From: a candidate division WWE3 bacterium
GTDB lineage: Bacteria > Patescibacteriota > WWE3 > 2-01-FULL-39-13
DNA: 42,482 nt
Direction: 5' to 3'
Assembly (NCBI GenBank): GCA_027002375.1
Contig: JALWZX010000060.1
Span: forward strand, 1-42,482
Of the stretch, positions 9,401-16,495 are shown piece after piece. A program made the translations under genes and the position numbers. The notes below the pieces were generated by a model. The model worked only from the letters and a program-made list of their open reading frames with translations. It was not told where the DNA came from and searched no databases. How positions within the stretch are numbered: the stretch's first letter is position 1; each line of letters opens with the position of its first letter.

Positions 9401-9656
9401 GGCATTAGAAGCATATGGTGCCGCAAATATTTTAAATGAAATGTTAACGATAAAGTCTGATGATATTAAAGGTAGGTATATGGCATTTCAAGCTATAATC
9501 AAGGGGCTCAAGATTCCAGAGCCACATATACCTGAATCATTTAAATTATTGGTTAGACAATTAAACGGATTGTGTTTGTCTATAACACCAATTATTTACG
9601 ATGAAAATAAGAAAATGCTTATCGAAAGTTCCTTAGTTAGTAAGGAGGATCTATAA
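6438..9656 (+). CDS. rpoB: DNA-directed RNA polymerase subunit beta
   Basis: The 1072-aa beta subunit is short relative to E. coli (1342 aa), as expected where lineage insertions are absent. The rifampicin-pocket region reads SGQLSQLLGQFNPLDSLDHKRR (about residues 379-400) followed by LSVLGKGGLTRERASYAVRD and HPTHYGKIDAIRSPEGTNIGL. At the position of E. coli Asp516 there is Gly387 and at Asn518 there is Phe389. The C-terminal GRHGQKGVIAKIAPVEDMPHM and GGQRFGEMEVWALEAYGAA blocks are intact. The last base of its TAA stop (9656) is the first base of the rpoC ATG. rpoB and rpoC are co-transcribed. Confidence 0.98.
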   Translation: MRIAFSKHNVDYLPVNPIKIQVDSFNWLITEGINETLNGIGDIYDSTGRNWVLTFSNPRIDKPNRTPDEAINKGVTYDAPWYITATIKKNGTKQKKEKEIYMGDLPLMTEDGVFIVNGVQKVVINQLSRAQGVFFGYDADNTSSRLLPNAKILPFTGAWIDFETNRYGVLTVKIDRKRKIPVTTLLRIFGLDTDEKILRTFEKDIKDETDNIILNTLERDVATNYNEAALEIYKKMRPGEPLVVDAAKALVDNMFFNVKRYSLGRVGRFKLNKKLGSNFPETEEYFILQQKDVVEIVRYIVHLWQGDEGYTTDDIDSLKNRRVRAVGELLQSEMRYGFYQLERLAREKMALQPREVLPDPSVLISPRPVSSRVISFLASGQLSQLLGQFNPLDSLDHKRRLSVLGKGGLTRERASYAVRDAHPTHYGKIDAIRSPEGTNIGLVTYLALYAKLNEYGFLVTPYAKLEKKGNKIKITDDVEYLATYDEEKYNIIGGDVEIDGNNIVSERAPMRRGTEFFLGFTKDADYIEISPQQILGVSTALIPFIANDDVARALITAQQSSQAVPLIKPQEPIVGTGIEGFIADSAGLTVKAPEDGVIEYADAKKIILKGKSNTHELKLTNFVQSNSDSCYTQILKVKKGTKVKKGDLLAEGPSSNNGELALGVNLRVAFMSYEGFNYEDAFIISDRILKEDLLSSVNISDYSIKVLETKLGPEELTADIPNVSESALRNLDEDGIVTIGSHVKSGDILVGKIAPKGQSELSAEERLLRAVFGERVKDVKDNSRRLPHGRSGVVIDVQVLTPKDKEQMAKGVIKEVTIKVAEFRRISVGDKLSGRHGQKGVIAKIAPVEDMPHMADGTPVDVIISPSSVLGRMNMGNILETHLGWVGGLTGKKYAILPFRKVTRREIKKELKSAGLPEDGKVYLYDGRTGEKMEQKVTVGNIYVFKLHHMAEEKIHARSTGPYSLITQQPLGGKAQMGGQRFGEMEVWALEAYGAANILNEMLTIKSDDIKGRYMAFQAIIKGLKIPEPHIPESFKLLVRQLNGLCLSITPIIYDENKKMLIESSLVSKEDL

Positions 9657-12600
9657 TGGTAAATTTAAACAGTTTGCGTGATTTAGATGCGTTAAAGATA
9701 TCACTTGCTTCATCTGAAGCAATCCTTTCATGGTCATATGGTGAGGTTTTGAAACCTGAAACAATAAACTACAGAACATTTAAGCCAGAAAGAGATGGTT
9801 TGTTTTGTGAAAGAATCTTTGGTCCTGTCAAAGATTATGAATGTGCTTGCGGTAAGTACAAAAGAGTCAGATTTAAGGGTGTTGTTTGTGATAGGTGTGG
9901 CGTGCAAGTAACGTCTTCAAAAGTAAGAAGAGAAAGAATGGGGCATATAAAGCTTGTTTCACCTGTTGTTCATGTTTGGTATTTTAAAAATATACCTTCA
10001 GTATTAGCAACTTTATTGGGAATTCCACCAAGAAGTTTAGAACTGGTGATTTACTTTTCATCATTCATAGTTACAGATATTGATCACGATGCAAAAGAAA
10101 AAGTCTTAGAAAGATTTGATGATTTAGCTGCAGAAGCAAGGGAACAGGCTGGTTTAGAAATAGAGAACCAAATTAGTGAAATATACGAGAAACTTGATGA
10201 AAAAATAAAAAGCATAACTACTGAACCAGAATCTAAATGGAATGAAAAAACAAAAGCAAAAATAGAAGATTTAAGAAAGGCAGTAGAAGATCAAATTGGT
10301 GAACTTAGAAACAAACAACTTGTAGAACAAGAGAAAGGCGAGTTAGAAATTAGAAAACAAGAAAAAAAGATAAAAGAAGTAGAACTTCATACAATAATGA
10401 CTGATAGAGAATATGTATTATTAGAAGATTATTTAGATGAATTTTGTGAAGTATCAATAGGCGCTGAGGCTATAGAGAAAATATTAGAAACTCTAGATGT
10501 TGAAAAATTAGAAAAAGAATTAGAAGAATCTATTTTAACAGCAAAAGCTTCACAGATTGAAAAGCTTAAGAAAAGATTGAGAGTTGTTAAGAGTTTTAAG
10601 AACGGAAAAGTAGATCCCAAAAACATTGTTATTGACGTTTTACCAGTGATTCCACCAGATCTTAGACCTATGGTTCAACTTGAAGGTGGTAGATTTGCAG
10701 CATCAGATCTAAATGATCTATATAGAAGAATTATTAACAGAAACAACAGATTAAGAAGGTTGTTAGACCTTGGAGCTCCAAATATAATCGTCAGAAACGA
10801 AAAAAGAATGCTTCAAGAATCTGTTGATGCCTTAATTGATTCGTCAAAAGTTAGAAAATCTAGAACAAGAGAAAGAAAAGTATATAGATCAATAGCAGAT
10901 TCTATAAAAGGTAAGCAAGGTTATTTTAGAGCTAATTTATTGGGTAAAAGAGTTGATTATTCTGGACGATCTGTAATCGTTTCTGGACCATCACTTAAAA
11001 TGCATGAATGTGGTTTACCTGTAGATATGGCATTTGAATTATTTAGACCATTCTTACTAAGGGAAATCATGGCAAGGGGTTTAGCACCAAACATGAAAAC
11101 TGCTAAAAAAGTTTTAGAAGAACGATCAGGTGCAATATACGATATATTAGAAGAGTTAGTAAAAACAAGGCCAGTTTTACTAAATCGTGCACCTACACTT
11201 CACAAGTTAAGTATTCAAGCGTTTTATCCAAAATTGGTGCACAATAAAGCTATTCAGCTACATCCTGTAGTTTGTGCCGGATTTAACGCTGATTTCGATG
11301 GAGATCAAATGGCTGTTCACTTGCCTTTGTCAGAAGAAGCCGTTAAAGAGAGCATTGATCTAATGCTTTCTACCAATAACCTTTTAAAACCTGCAGATGG
11401 TGGTGTCATTACCGTGCCTTCAAAAGAAATGGTTTTGGGGATTTATTATTTAACAAGTATAAATCCACATTTTTATATGTACAAAGTTATTTTTGCAGAT
11501 GAAAAAGAGGTTATGCAGGCCTTGGGAAATAATGTCATTAAGTTAAGACAAAAAATTAAATATTTGAAAGGCGATGAAGTTATAGAGACTTCTGCTGGAA
11601 GAATAATATTTAACGATTTTGTACCAGAAGAGTTAAGATTTATTAACGATGAAATTGGTAAAAGTGGAGTTAAAGTTTTAGTACAGAAATCTCTAAAATT
11701 AGTTGGAGCAGAACGAACAATAGAATTTATCGATAACTTAAAGAAATATGGATTTATTTATTCTACTAAATCAGGTGTATCACTTTCTATTTTTGATACA
11801 CAAAAGCCAGCCGACATGGAAAAAGTTATAAAAGAAACAAAGAAAAAGGTAGCTGAAATTGAGCAAAATTATTACATGGGTTTGATTACTAGAGAAGAAA
11901 TGATAAAACTATCATTAAAAGTTTGGAAAGAAGTAGAAAATCATTTCGACGAGACAATTTTGAGTCACTTGGACCACGAGAATCCTGTAAATATTATTAT
12001 TAGAGCAAAAGCTGGTAAAGCTTCACCAGTTCAAATCAGGCAAATCGCCGCTCTAAAAGGGCTAATCGCTGATCCAAAAGGAAAAACAATAGAATTACCT
12101 GTTTTAGGAAATTATGCTAATGGGTTATCAAGTTTTGATTACTTCTTGTCAGCACGTGGTGTTAGAAAAAATTACATGGACAAGGGGCTAGGAACAGCTG
12201 ATGCAGGTTACTTAACTAGAAGACTTGTAAATGTCGCACAAGATATATTAACTAGAGAAGATGATTGTGGAACCAAAGCGTACAGAACTGTTAAAAAAGG
12301 TGATAATACACCAATTATGGAATGGAATGAAAGAATTATTGGTCGATATTTGGCCGATACATTAAAAGATTCAAAAGGTAAGATAATAGGTAAAAGAAAT
12401 GAATTAATTACTGAGGAGATGGCAAAGAAAATTGGTGAATCTGATATTGATGAGGTTCGAATTAGATCTGTATTAACCTGTGAAAGTGAATACGGAGTTT
12501 GTTCCAAATGTTATGGTACAGATTTGTCTAAGAACGAAGAAGTTAAAATTGGAACAGCAGTTGGTATAATGGCAGCACAATCCATAGGTGAACCGGGAAC

Positions 12601-13363
12601 ACAATTAACAATGAGAACGTTCCATAGTGGTGGTATTGCACAATCTGATATAACGCAGGGTTTACCAAGGGTAGATGAACTTTTCGAGGCAAGAAAACCT
12701 AAGAGTCAATCTATAATGTCACATATTGCAGGTAAAGTTGTTATAAATGAAGAAGAAGACAAATTGATAGTTAAGATAGTTCCAACCAGCAAAAAAGAGT
12801 TAGAAGAAGTTTACGAATTAGAGAAATCAGCAGATTTAGCTGTATCAGATGGTGATTTAATTGCACCTGGAAACCAAATTACAAATGGTGCAATGAACTT
12901 GCAGGAAATGTACGAAACAGTTGGAGAAGAAGCAACAAAAGAATATATCTTAAATGAAGTCCAAAAAACGTATGCATCACAAGGTGTTCAAATCGATGAT
13001 AAGCATGGCGAAACGATAATTAGACAGATGTTTAATAGAGTAAAAATCATCGATGCTGGTGACACTAAACTATTGCCCGGTGACATTGTTACGATATATA
13101 AACTAGAAGAAGAAAATAAGAAAGCGGTGAAAAATGGTAAAAGAGAAGCTACTTATGAGAAACTATTATTGGGAATTTCAAAGGTGTCTATAAACTCCGA
13201 AAGTTGGCTTGATGCCGCGTCTTTCGAAGAAACCAGCAGGGTGTTAACAGAAAGATCTATTGCAGGAAGTGTTGACAAACTTATAGGATTAAAAGAAAAT
13301 GTGATAATTGGTCGTCGTATCCCAGTTGGAGATGCAGCACGATTAAAAAAAGAGGAGGTATAA
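9656..13363 (+). CDS. rpoC: DNA-directed RNA polymerase subunit beta'
   Basis: The 1235-aa beta' subunit carries the catalytic Mg-binding motif NADFDGDQM with Asp546, Asp548 and Asp550. The N-terminal zinc site is complete (C63, C65, C78, C81) and so is the second one (C871, C942, C949, C952). Between about residues 150 and 320 is an E/K-rich, helical, probably coiled-coil insertion. Conserved blocks GYFRANLLGKRVDYSGRSVI and GEPGTQLTMRTFHSGG are present. A perfect AAGGAGG just before the ATG fixes the start, and rpsL follows 3 nt after the stop with its own GAGGAGG. Confidence 0.98.
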   Translation: MVNLNSLRDLDALKISLASSEAILSWSYGEVLKPETINYRTFKPERDGLFCERIFGPVKDYECACGKYKRVRFKGVVCDRCGVQVTSSKVRRERMGHIKLVSPVVHVWYFKNIPSVLATLLGIPPRSLELVIYFSSFIVTDIDHDAKEKVLERFDDLAAEAREQAGLEIENQISEIYEKLDEKIKSITTEPESKWNEKTKAKIEDLRKAVEDQIGELRNKQLVEQEKGELEIRKQEKKIKEVELHTIMTDREYVLLEDYLDEFCEVSIGAEAIEKILETLDVEKLEKELEESILTAKASQIEKLKKRLRVVKSFKNGKVDPKNIVIDVLPVIPPDLRPMVQLEGGRFAASDLNDLYRRIINRNNRLRRLLDLGAPNIIVRNEKRMLQESVDALIDSSKVRKSRTRERKVYRSIADSIKGKQGYFRANLLGKRVDYSGRSVIVSGPSLKMHECGLPVDMAFELFRPFLLREIMARGLAPNMKTAKKVLEERSGAIYDILEELVKTRPVLLNRAPTLHKLSIQAFYPKLVHNKAIQLHPVVCAGFNADFDGDQMAVHLPLSEEAVKESIDLMLSTNNLLKPADGGVITVPSKEMVLGIYYLTSINPHFYMYKVIFADEKEVMQALGNNVIKLRQKIKYLKGDEVIETSAGRIIFNDFVPEELRFINDEIGKSGVKVLVQKSLKLVGAERTIEFIDNLKKYGFIYSTKSGVSLSIFDTQKPADMEKVIKETKKKVAEIEQNYYMGLITREEMIKLSLKVWKEVENHFDETILSHLDHENPVNIIIRAKAGKASPVQIRQIAALKGLIADPKGKTIELPVLGNYANGLSSFDYFLSARGVRKNYMDKGLGTADAGYLTRRLVNVAQDILTREDDCGTKAYRTVKKGDNTPIMEWNERIIGRYLADTLKDSKGKIIGKRNELITEEMAKKIGESDIDEVRIRSVLTCESEYGVCSKCYGTDLSKNEEVKIGTAVGIMAAQSIGEPGTQLTMRTFHSGGIAQSDITQGLPRVDELFEARKPKSQSIMSHIAGKVVINEEEDKLIVKIVPTSKKELEEVYELEKSADLAVSDGDLIAPGNQITNGAMNLQEMYETVGEEATKEYILNEVQKTYASQGVQIDDKHGETIIRQMFNRVKIIDAGDTKLLPGDIVTIYKLEEENKKAVKNGKREATYEKLLLGISKVSINSESWLDAASFEETSRVLTERSIAGSVDKLIGLKENVIIGRRIPVGDAARLKKEEV

Positions 13364-13366
13364 ATC

Positions 13367-13801
13367 ATGCCAACAATAAATCAATTAATAAGAAAAGGTA
13401 GAAAAAGAAAACCAAGAAAACCAAAGACAAGAGCGTTGTCTGTAATGTTCAACGCAAAAAAACGTGAATATGTTAAGGTGTATTCACCTTTTAAGAGAGG
13501 TGTTTGTACAAGTGTTAGAACAACCACACCTAGAAAGCCAAATTCTGCTTTGCGAAAAGTGGCTAGAGTTAGATTTTCAAACGGTCGTGAAGTAACAGCT
13601 TACATTCCTGGTGAGGGGCACAATCTACAAGAGCACTCTGTAGTTTTGGTAAGAGGTGGTAGAGTTAAAGATTTAGCTGGTGTAAGATATACAATTGTTA
13701 GAGGTACATATGATTTACAAGGTGTTGAAGGTAGAAAAAACAGTAGATCAAGATATGGTACTAAAAAGAGTTCATCAGCTGGTTCGGAAACTGCCGAGTA
13801 A
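13367..13801 (+). CDS. rpsL: 30S ribosomal protein S12
   Basis: S12 lies at the decoding centre. The 144-aa product has MPTINQLIRKGRKRK, KRGVC, PNSALRKVARVR, the EGHNLQEHSVVLVRGGRVKD block and a SRSRYGTKK tail. The segment between KTRAL and KRGVC is longer than in E. coli, as in Firmicutes and Mollicutes S12. Two residues tied to streptomycin response differ from the norm: Arg56 at the usual first Lys of PKKPNS (E. coli Lys43 counting Met) and Ala104 at the usual Pro of KDLPGVRY. A GAGGAGG precedes the ATG and the gene is 3 nt from rpoC. A 115-nt repeat begins at its stop codon. Confidence 0.97.
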   Translation: MPTINQLIRKGRKRKPRKPKTRALSVMFNAKKREYVKVYSPFKRGVCTSVRTTTPRKPNSALRKVARVRFSNGREVTAYIPGEGHNLQEHSVVLVRGGRVKDLAGVRYTIVRGTYDLQGVEGRKNSRSRYGTKKSSSAGSETAE

Positions 13802-13913
13802 AACACCGACAGTTTACGCTGTTGGCGTTTTGCCTTTATCTCGCCAAGGCGAGTTCGGCTACGCCGAAATAACTTTATCTGATTGTTTACACAATCAGCA
13901 GTTATGAAAAGTA
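13799..13913 (+). repeat. 115-nt dispersed hairpin repeat, copy 1
   Basis: This stretch aligns without gaps to 15177-15291, with about 17 mismatches by eye (roughly 85% identity). It starts on the rpsL stop codon and fills most of the rpsL-rpsG gap. It contains a perfect CTGATTGT/ACAATCAG stem with a TTAC loop, a TTCGGC/GCCGAA stem with a TAC loop, a CTCGCC/GGCGAG stem and a weaker first stem (CGACAG/CTGTTG). No protein is evident. It could be a small mobile element of the REP/MITE kind or a structured RNA segment. Confidence 0.75.
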
Positions 13914-13935
13914 ATACTTAATTTAAATAATAATT

Positions 13936-14403
13936 ATGCCAAGATCAAGAAAGGTACATAAAAGAATAAAAGAGCCTGATTCCAAATATAAATCAAGAGT
14001 AGTTACTAAACTCATAAACATGGTAATGGAAGATGGTAAAAAAAGTGTCGCACGTACAATAGTATATGAAATGATGTCTAACTTAAGCGACGATATAAAA
14101 GATGCGAGGGTGTTTTTTGAAACTGCTGTTAAAAACGTAATGCCAGAAGTAGAAGTGCGATCAAGAAGAATTGGTGGTGCAAACTATCAAATCCCAATTC
14201 CTGTTAGACATGATAGATCAGAAACTTTAGCTTTAAGGTGGATAATCGAAGGAGCTAAATCTAGAAAAGGAAAACCGATGGTAGAAAGATTAACTGAAGA
14301 AGTTAAAATGGCCTACAACAAAGAGGGGTATGCTATGACCAAGAAGGTAAACACACATAAGATGGCTGATGCGAATAAAGCCTTCGCGCACTTCCGTTGG
14401 TAA
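13936..14403 (+). CDS. rpsG: 30S ribosomal protein S7
   Basis: S7 nucleates assembly of the 30S head and contacts the E site. The 155-aa product has MPRSRKVHKR, PDSKYKSRVVTKLINMVMEDGKKS, VEVRSRRIGGANYQIPIPV, RWIIEGAKSRKGKPM and a terminal HKMADANKAFAHFRW, all typical. The start follows a TAATAATT-ATG context without a Shine-Dalgarno sequence. In most bacteria fusA follows directly; here radC comes next and fusA is about 4 kb away. Confidence 0.97.
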   Translation: MPRSRKVHKRIKEPDSKYKSRVVTKLINMVMEDGKKSVARTIVYEMMSNLSDDIKDARVFFETAVKNVMPEVEVRSRRIGGANYQIPIPVRHDRSETLALRWIIEGAKSRKGKPMVERLTEEVKMAYNKEGYAMTKKVNTHKMADANKAFAHFRW

Positions 14404-14456
14404 TACTTCATATATTTGTTTATTATTTGTTAACCCATTTTGCATAATATGTAGGT

Positions 14457-15158
14457 ATGGGAAAACAAAATGAAAGTAATAGAATCCAAAGTCTACCAGA
14501 ATCTGAAAGGCCTCGTGAAAGGTTAATAAACAAAGGTGCTAAATCATTATCAATTGTTGAATTGTTTGAAATAATAATCTCAAAGGGTAATAGCAAAAGA
14601 TCTGTTGTAAACATCACACACGATATACTTTCAGAATATTCAGATTTAAATGAATTGAAAAATGTTGCAGTAAAAGATTTAACTAAAATAAAGGGAATCG
14701 GGATAGCTAAGGCTTGCCAGATAGTTGCAATGTTCGAGCTAACTACTCGCCTTAACCTAATAGAAGAATCATTAGGTACATATATTGATTACAAAGCAGA
14801 AGATTTATTCAAGCTATTAAATTCATACTATTCAGATAAATCAAAAGAGCATCTAATTGTTATTTCACTCGATTCGCGAAAAAGAGTAAGTTCAATAGAT
14901 GTAGTTTCGGTAGGAACAATAAATGAAACAATCGCACACCCAAGAGAGGTTTTTAAAACCGCAATTGATAATTTGGCTTCCTACATAGTTATTGCACATA
15001 ATCACCCATCTGGTGATGTTCAACCATCATCAGAAGACCTAAGATTAACTAGAAGATTATTAGACGCATCTTATACAATAGGAATTCCAATTATTGATCA
15101 CTTAATTGTTAGTGAAGAAGGTTACATGTCTATGAAAGATCAGAATTTATTAAATTAG
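14457..15158 (+). CDS. radC: RadC/YicR-type JAB-domain protein
   Basis: The 233-aa protein has the RadC layout: LPESERPRERLINKGAKSLSIVEL at the N-terminus, a helix-hairpin-helix (LTKIKGIGIAKACQIVAMFEL), then a JAB/MPN metal site with HNHPSGDVQPSSED. The biochemical role of RadC is unsettled; the DNA-repair name is historical, and the JAB fold suggests a zinc hydrolase. A CATAAT box at 14443-14448 lies 8 nt before the ATG, so transcription may be near-leaderless and independent of rpsG. It is bracketed, together with rpsG, by the two 115-nt repeats. Confidence 0.93.
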   Translation: MGKQNESNRIQSLPESERPRERLINKGAKSLSIVELFEIIISKGNSKRSVVNITHDILSEYSDLNELKNVAVKDLTKIKGIGIAKACQIVAMFELTTRLNLIEESLGTYIDYKAEDLFKLLNSYYSDKSKEHLIVISLDSRKRVSSIDVVSVGTINETIAHPREVFKTAIDNLASYIVIAHNHPSGDVQPSSEDLRLTRRLLDASYTIGIPIIDHLIVSEEGYMSMKDQNLLN

Positions 15159-15176
15159 AGTATATGTTGAGATTAG

Positions 15177-15291
15177 TAAAACATCGGCATTTTACGCAGT
15201 TGGTATTTTGCATTTATTTCCCTAAAGTGAGTTCGGTTACGCTGAAACAATTTCATCTGATTGTTTACACAATCAGCAGTTATGAAAAGTA
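15177..15291 (+). repeat. 115-nt dispersed hairpin repeat, copy 2
   Basis: Gap-free partner of 13799-13913, starting 18 nt after the radC stop and in the same orientation. The last 32 nt, including the CTGATTGT/ACAATCAG hairpin, are identical in the two copies, while the first half has diverged. In the TTCGG(T)/G(C)TGAA hairpin the changes leave G-T pairs, so pairing survives on this strand; the CTCGCC/GGCGAG and first stems are damaged in this copy. Confidence 0.75.
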
Positions 15292-15337
15292 GAAAAATTT
15301 CCTAATTAATCCAGTATCGAATTCCACATAAATATAT

Positions 15338-15343
15338 TATAAT
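15338..15343 (+). promoter_or_regulatory. -10 box for leaderless transcription of the OB/HD gene
   Basis: A perfect TATAAT lies 6 nt before the ATG at 15350, placing the expected transcription start at the start codon. No Shine-Dalgarno sequence is present. Confidence 0.55.
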
Positions 15344-15349
15344 GCTAAT

Positions 15350-16492
15350 ATGCAAAAACAATATAACGTAGAAGATTTACAAATCGACCAAAAATTAATT
15401 AAAGAGCCATTTGCCTTGCTTGAATTTGAAAAAAAACTAAGTAAGCAAATGAAGCCTTACTATAATATAGAATTGGGCGATAAAACTGGTAAGATACGAG
15501 CGAAGGCATGGACTGAATCAATCCCAAATTTAGATACTAACGCAGAAGTTGGAAATATTGTAGCCATAACTGGAAAGGTTCAATCATATGCTGATAAACC
15601 CCAAATAATTGTTGAAAGGCTTGAAGTTGTTGATGACATTGCGCCAGAAGAATTTTTAGTAGTAACTGAAAGAGATAGAAGCCAAATGGCTGATGATTTA
15701 AAAGCTGAGATAGATAAGACGCAAAATCAATATTTAAAACAGTTACTTGATCTTTTTTGGAATAACGATGACTACAGAGACAAATTTATAAACTTTCCAG
15801 CCGGTGAATATGTACATCATGGTTATGTCGGTGGTTTAATAGAGCATGTTTGGGAAATGAACGAATTAAGTAAACCATATTTGAAAATGTACAAGAATTT
15901 AGATCGTGATCTTTTATTTACCGGAATATTTTTTCATGATATTGGTAAATTAGAAGAATTAGACATTGTTGGGGCAACCATTATAAGAACTGTTTCTGGT
16001 AGGTTGATAACACATATACCTCAGGGTTTACTGTTTGTTGATCATTTGATACAACAAATCCCTGATTTCCCAGAAATGTTAAAAGATAAGGTGTTTCATA
16101 TGATATTAAGTCATCAAGGTAAATTAGAATTTGGAAGTCCAGTAGTACCTCAATTACTAGAAGCTTTAGTGTTAAGCCAAATAGACGATGCTGGTGCTAG
16201 TATGAACCAAGCTGTTAAACATATAGAGAAAGAATATCAAACCGGTAATGAATTTACAGATTATCATAAATGGTTAAAGAGAAGCTTTTATCAAAAAGAT
16301 TATTATTCGGATCCAAATAAGACAGACGAATCTATTGATGGTTCCTCTAGTACAGCTATTACTAGTGACGAAAAAAGATTTGATCGGGCAATAAGATCAC
16401 ATGCTACCAATAATTCCGATATCGTTAGAAATACTGATTCTGCTGAAGAATCTGAATCCATGAAAAAAGATAAGCAAAATTCGTTATTTTGA
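15350..16492 (+). CDS. OB-fold/HD-domain protein, YhaM-like 3'-5' exoribonuclease
   Basis: The 380-aa protein begins with an OB-fold nucleic-acid-binding domain (about residues 15-100, containing GDKTGKIRAKAW and GNIVAITGKVQSYADKPQIIVE). An HD hydrolase domain follows: HHGYVGGLIEHV (His156/157) and the metal pair His196-Asp197 in FFHDIGKLEEL, with MILSHQGKLEFGSP after it. This order is that of Bacillus YhaM, a Mn-dependent 3'-5' exonuclease. The C-terminal ~60 residues are low-complexity and polar and end in QNSLF, which resembles the beta-clamp-binding consensus QLSLF. It converges with the glycosyltransferase gene, with 3 nt between stops. Confidence 0.85.
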   Translation: MQKQYNVEDLQIDQKLIKEPFALLEFEKKLSKQMKPYYNIELGDKTGKIRAKAWTESIPNLDTNAEVGNIVAITGKVQSYADKPQIIVERLEVVDDIAPEEFLVVTERDRSQMADDLKAEIDKTQNQYLKQLLDLFWNNDDYRDKFINFPAGEYVHHGYVGGLIEHVWEMNELSKPYLKMYKNLDRDLLFTGIFFHDIGKLEELDIVGATIIRTVSGRLITHIPQGLLFVDHLIQQIPDFPEMLKDKVFHMILSHQGKLEFGSPVVPQLLEALVLSQIDDAGASMNQAVKHIEKEYQTGNEFTDYHKWLKRSFYQKDYYSDPNKTDESIDGSSSTAITSDEKRFDRAIRSHATNNSDIVRNTDSAEESESMKKDKQNSLF

Positions 16493-16495
16493 TTT

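Noticed and set aside
13695..13907. Possible gene running from rpsL into the 115-nt repeat
   Set aside because: Starts inside rpsL in another frame and reads through hairpin arms; copy 2 of the repeat does not keep a comparable frame.
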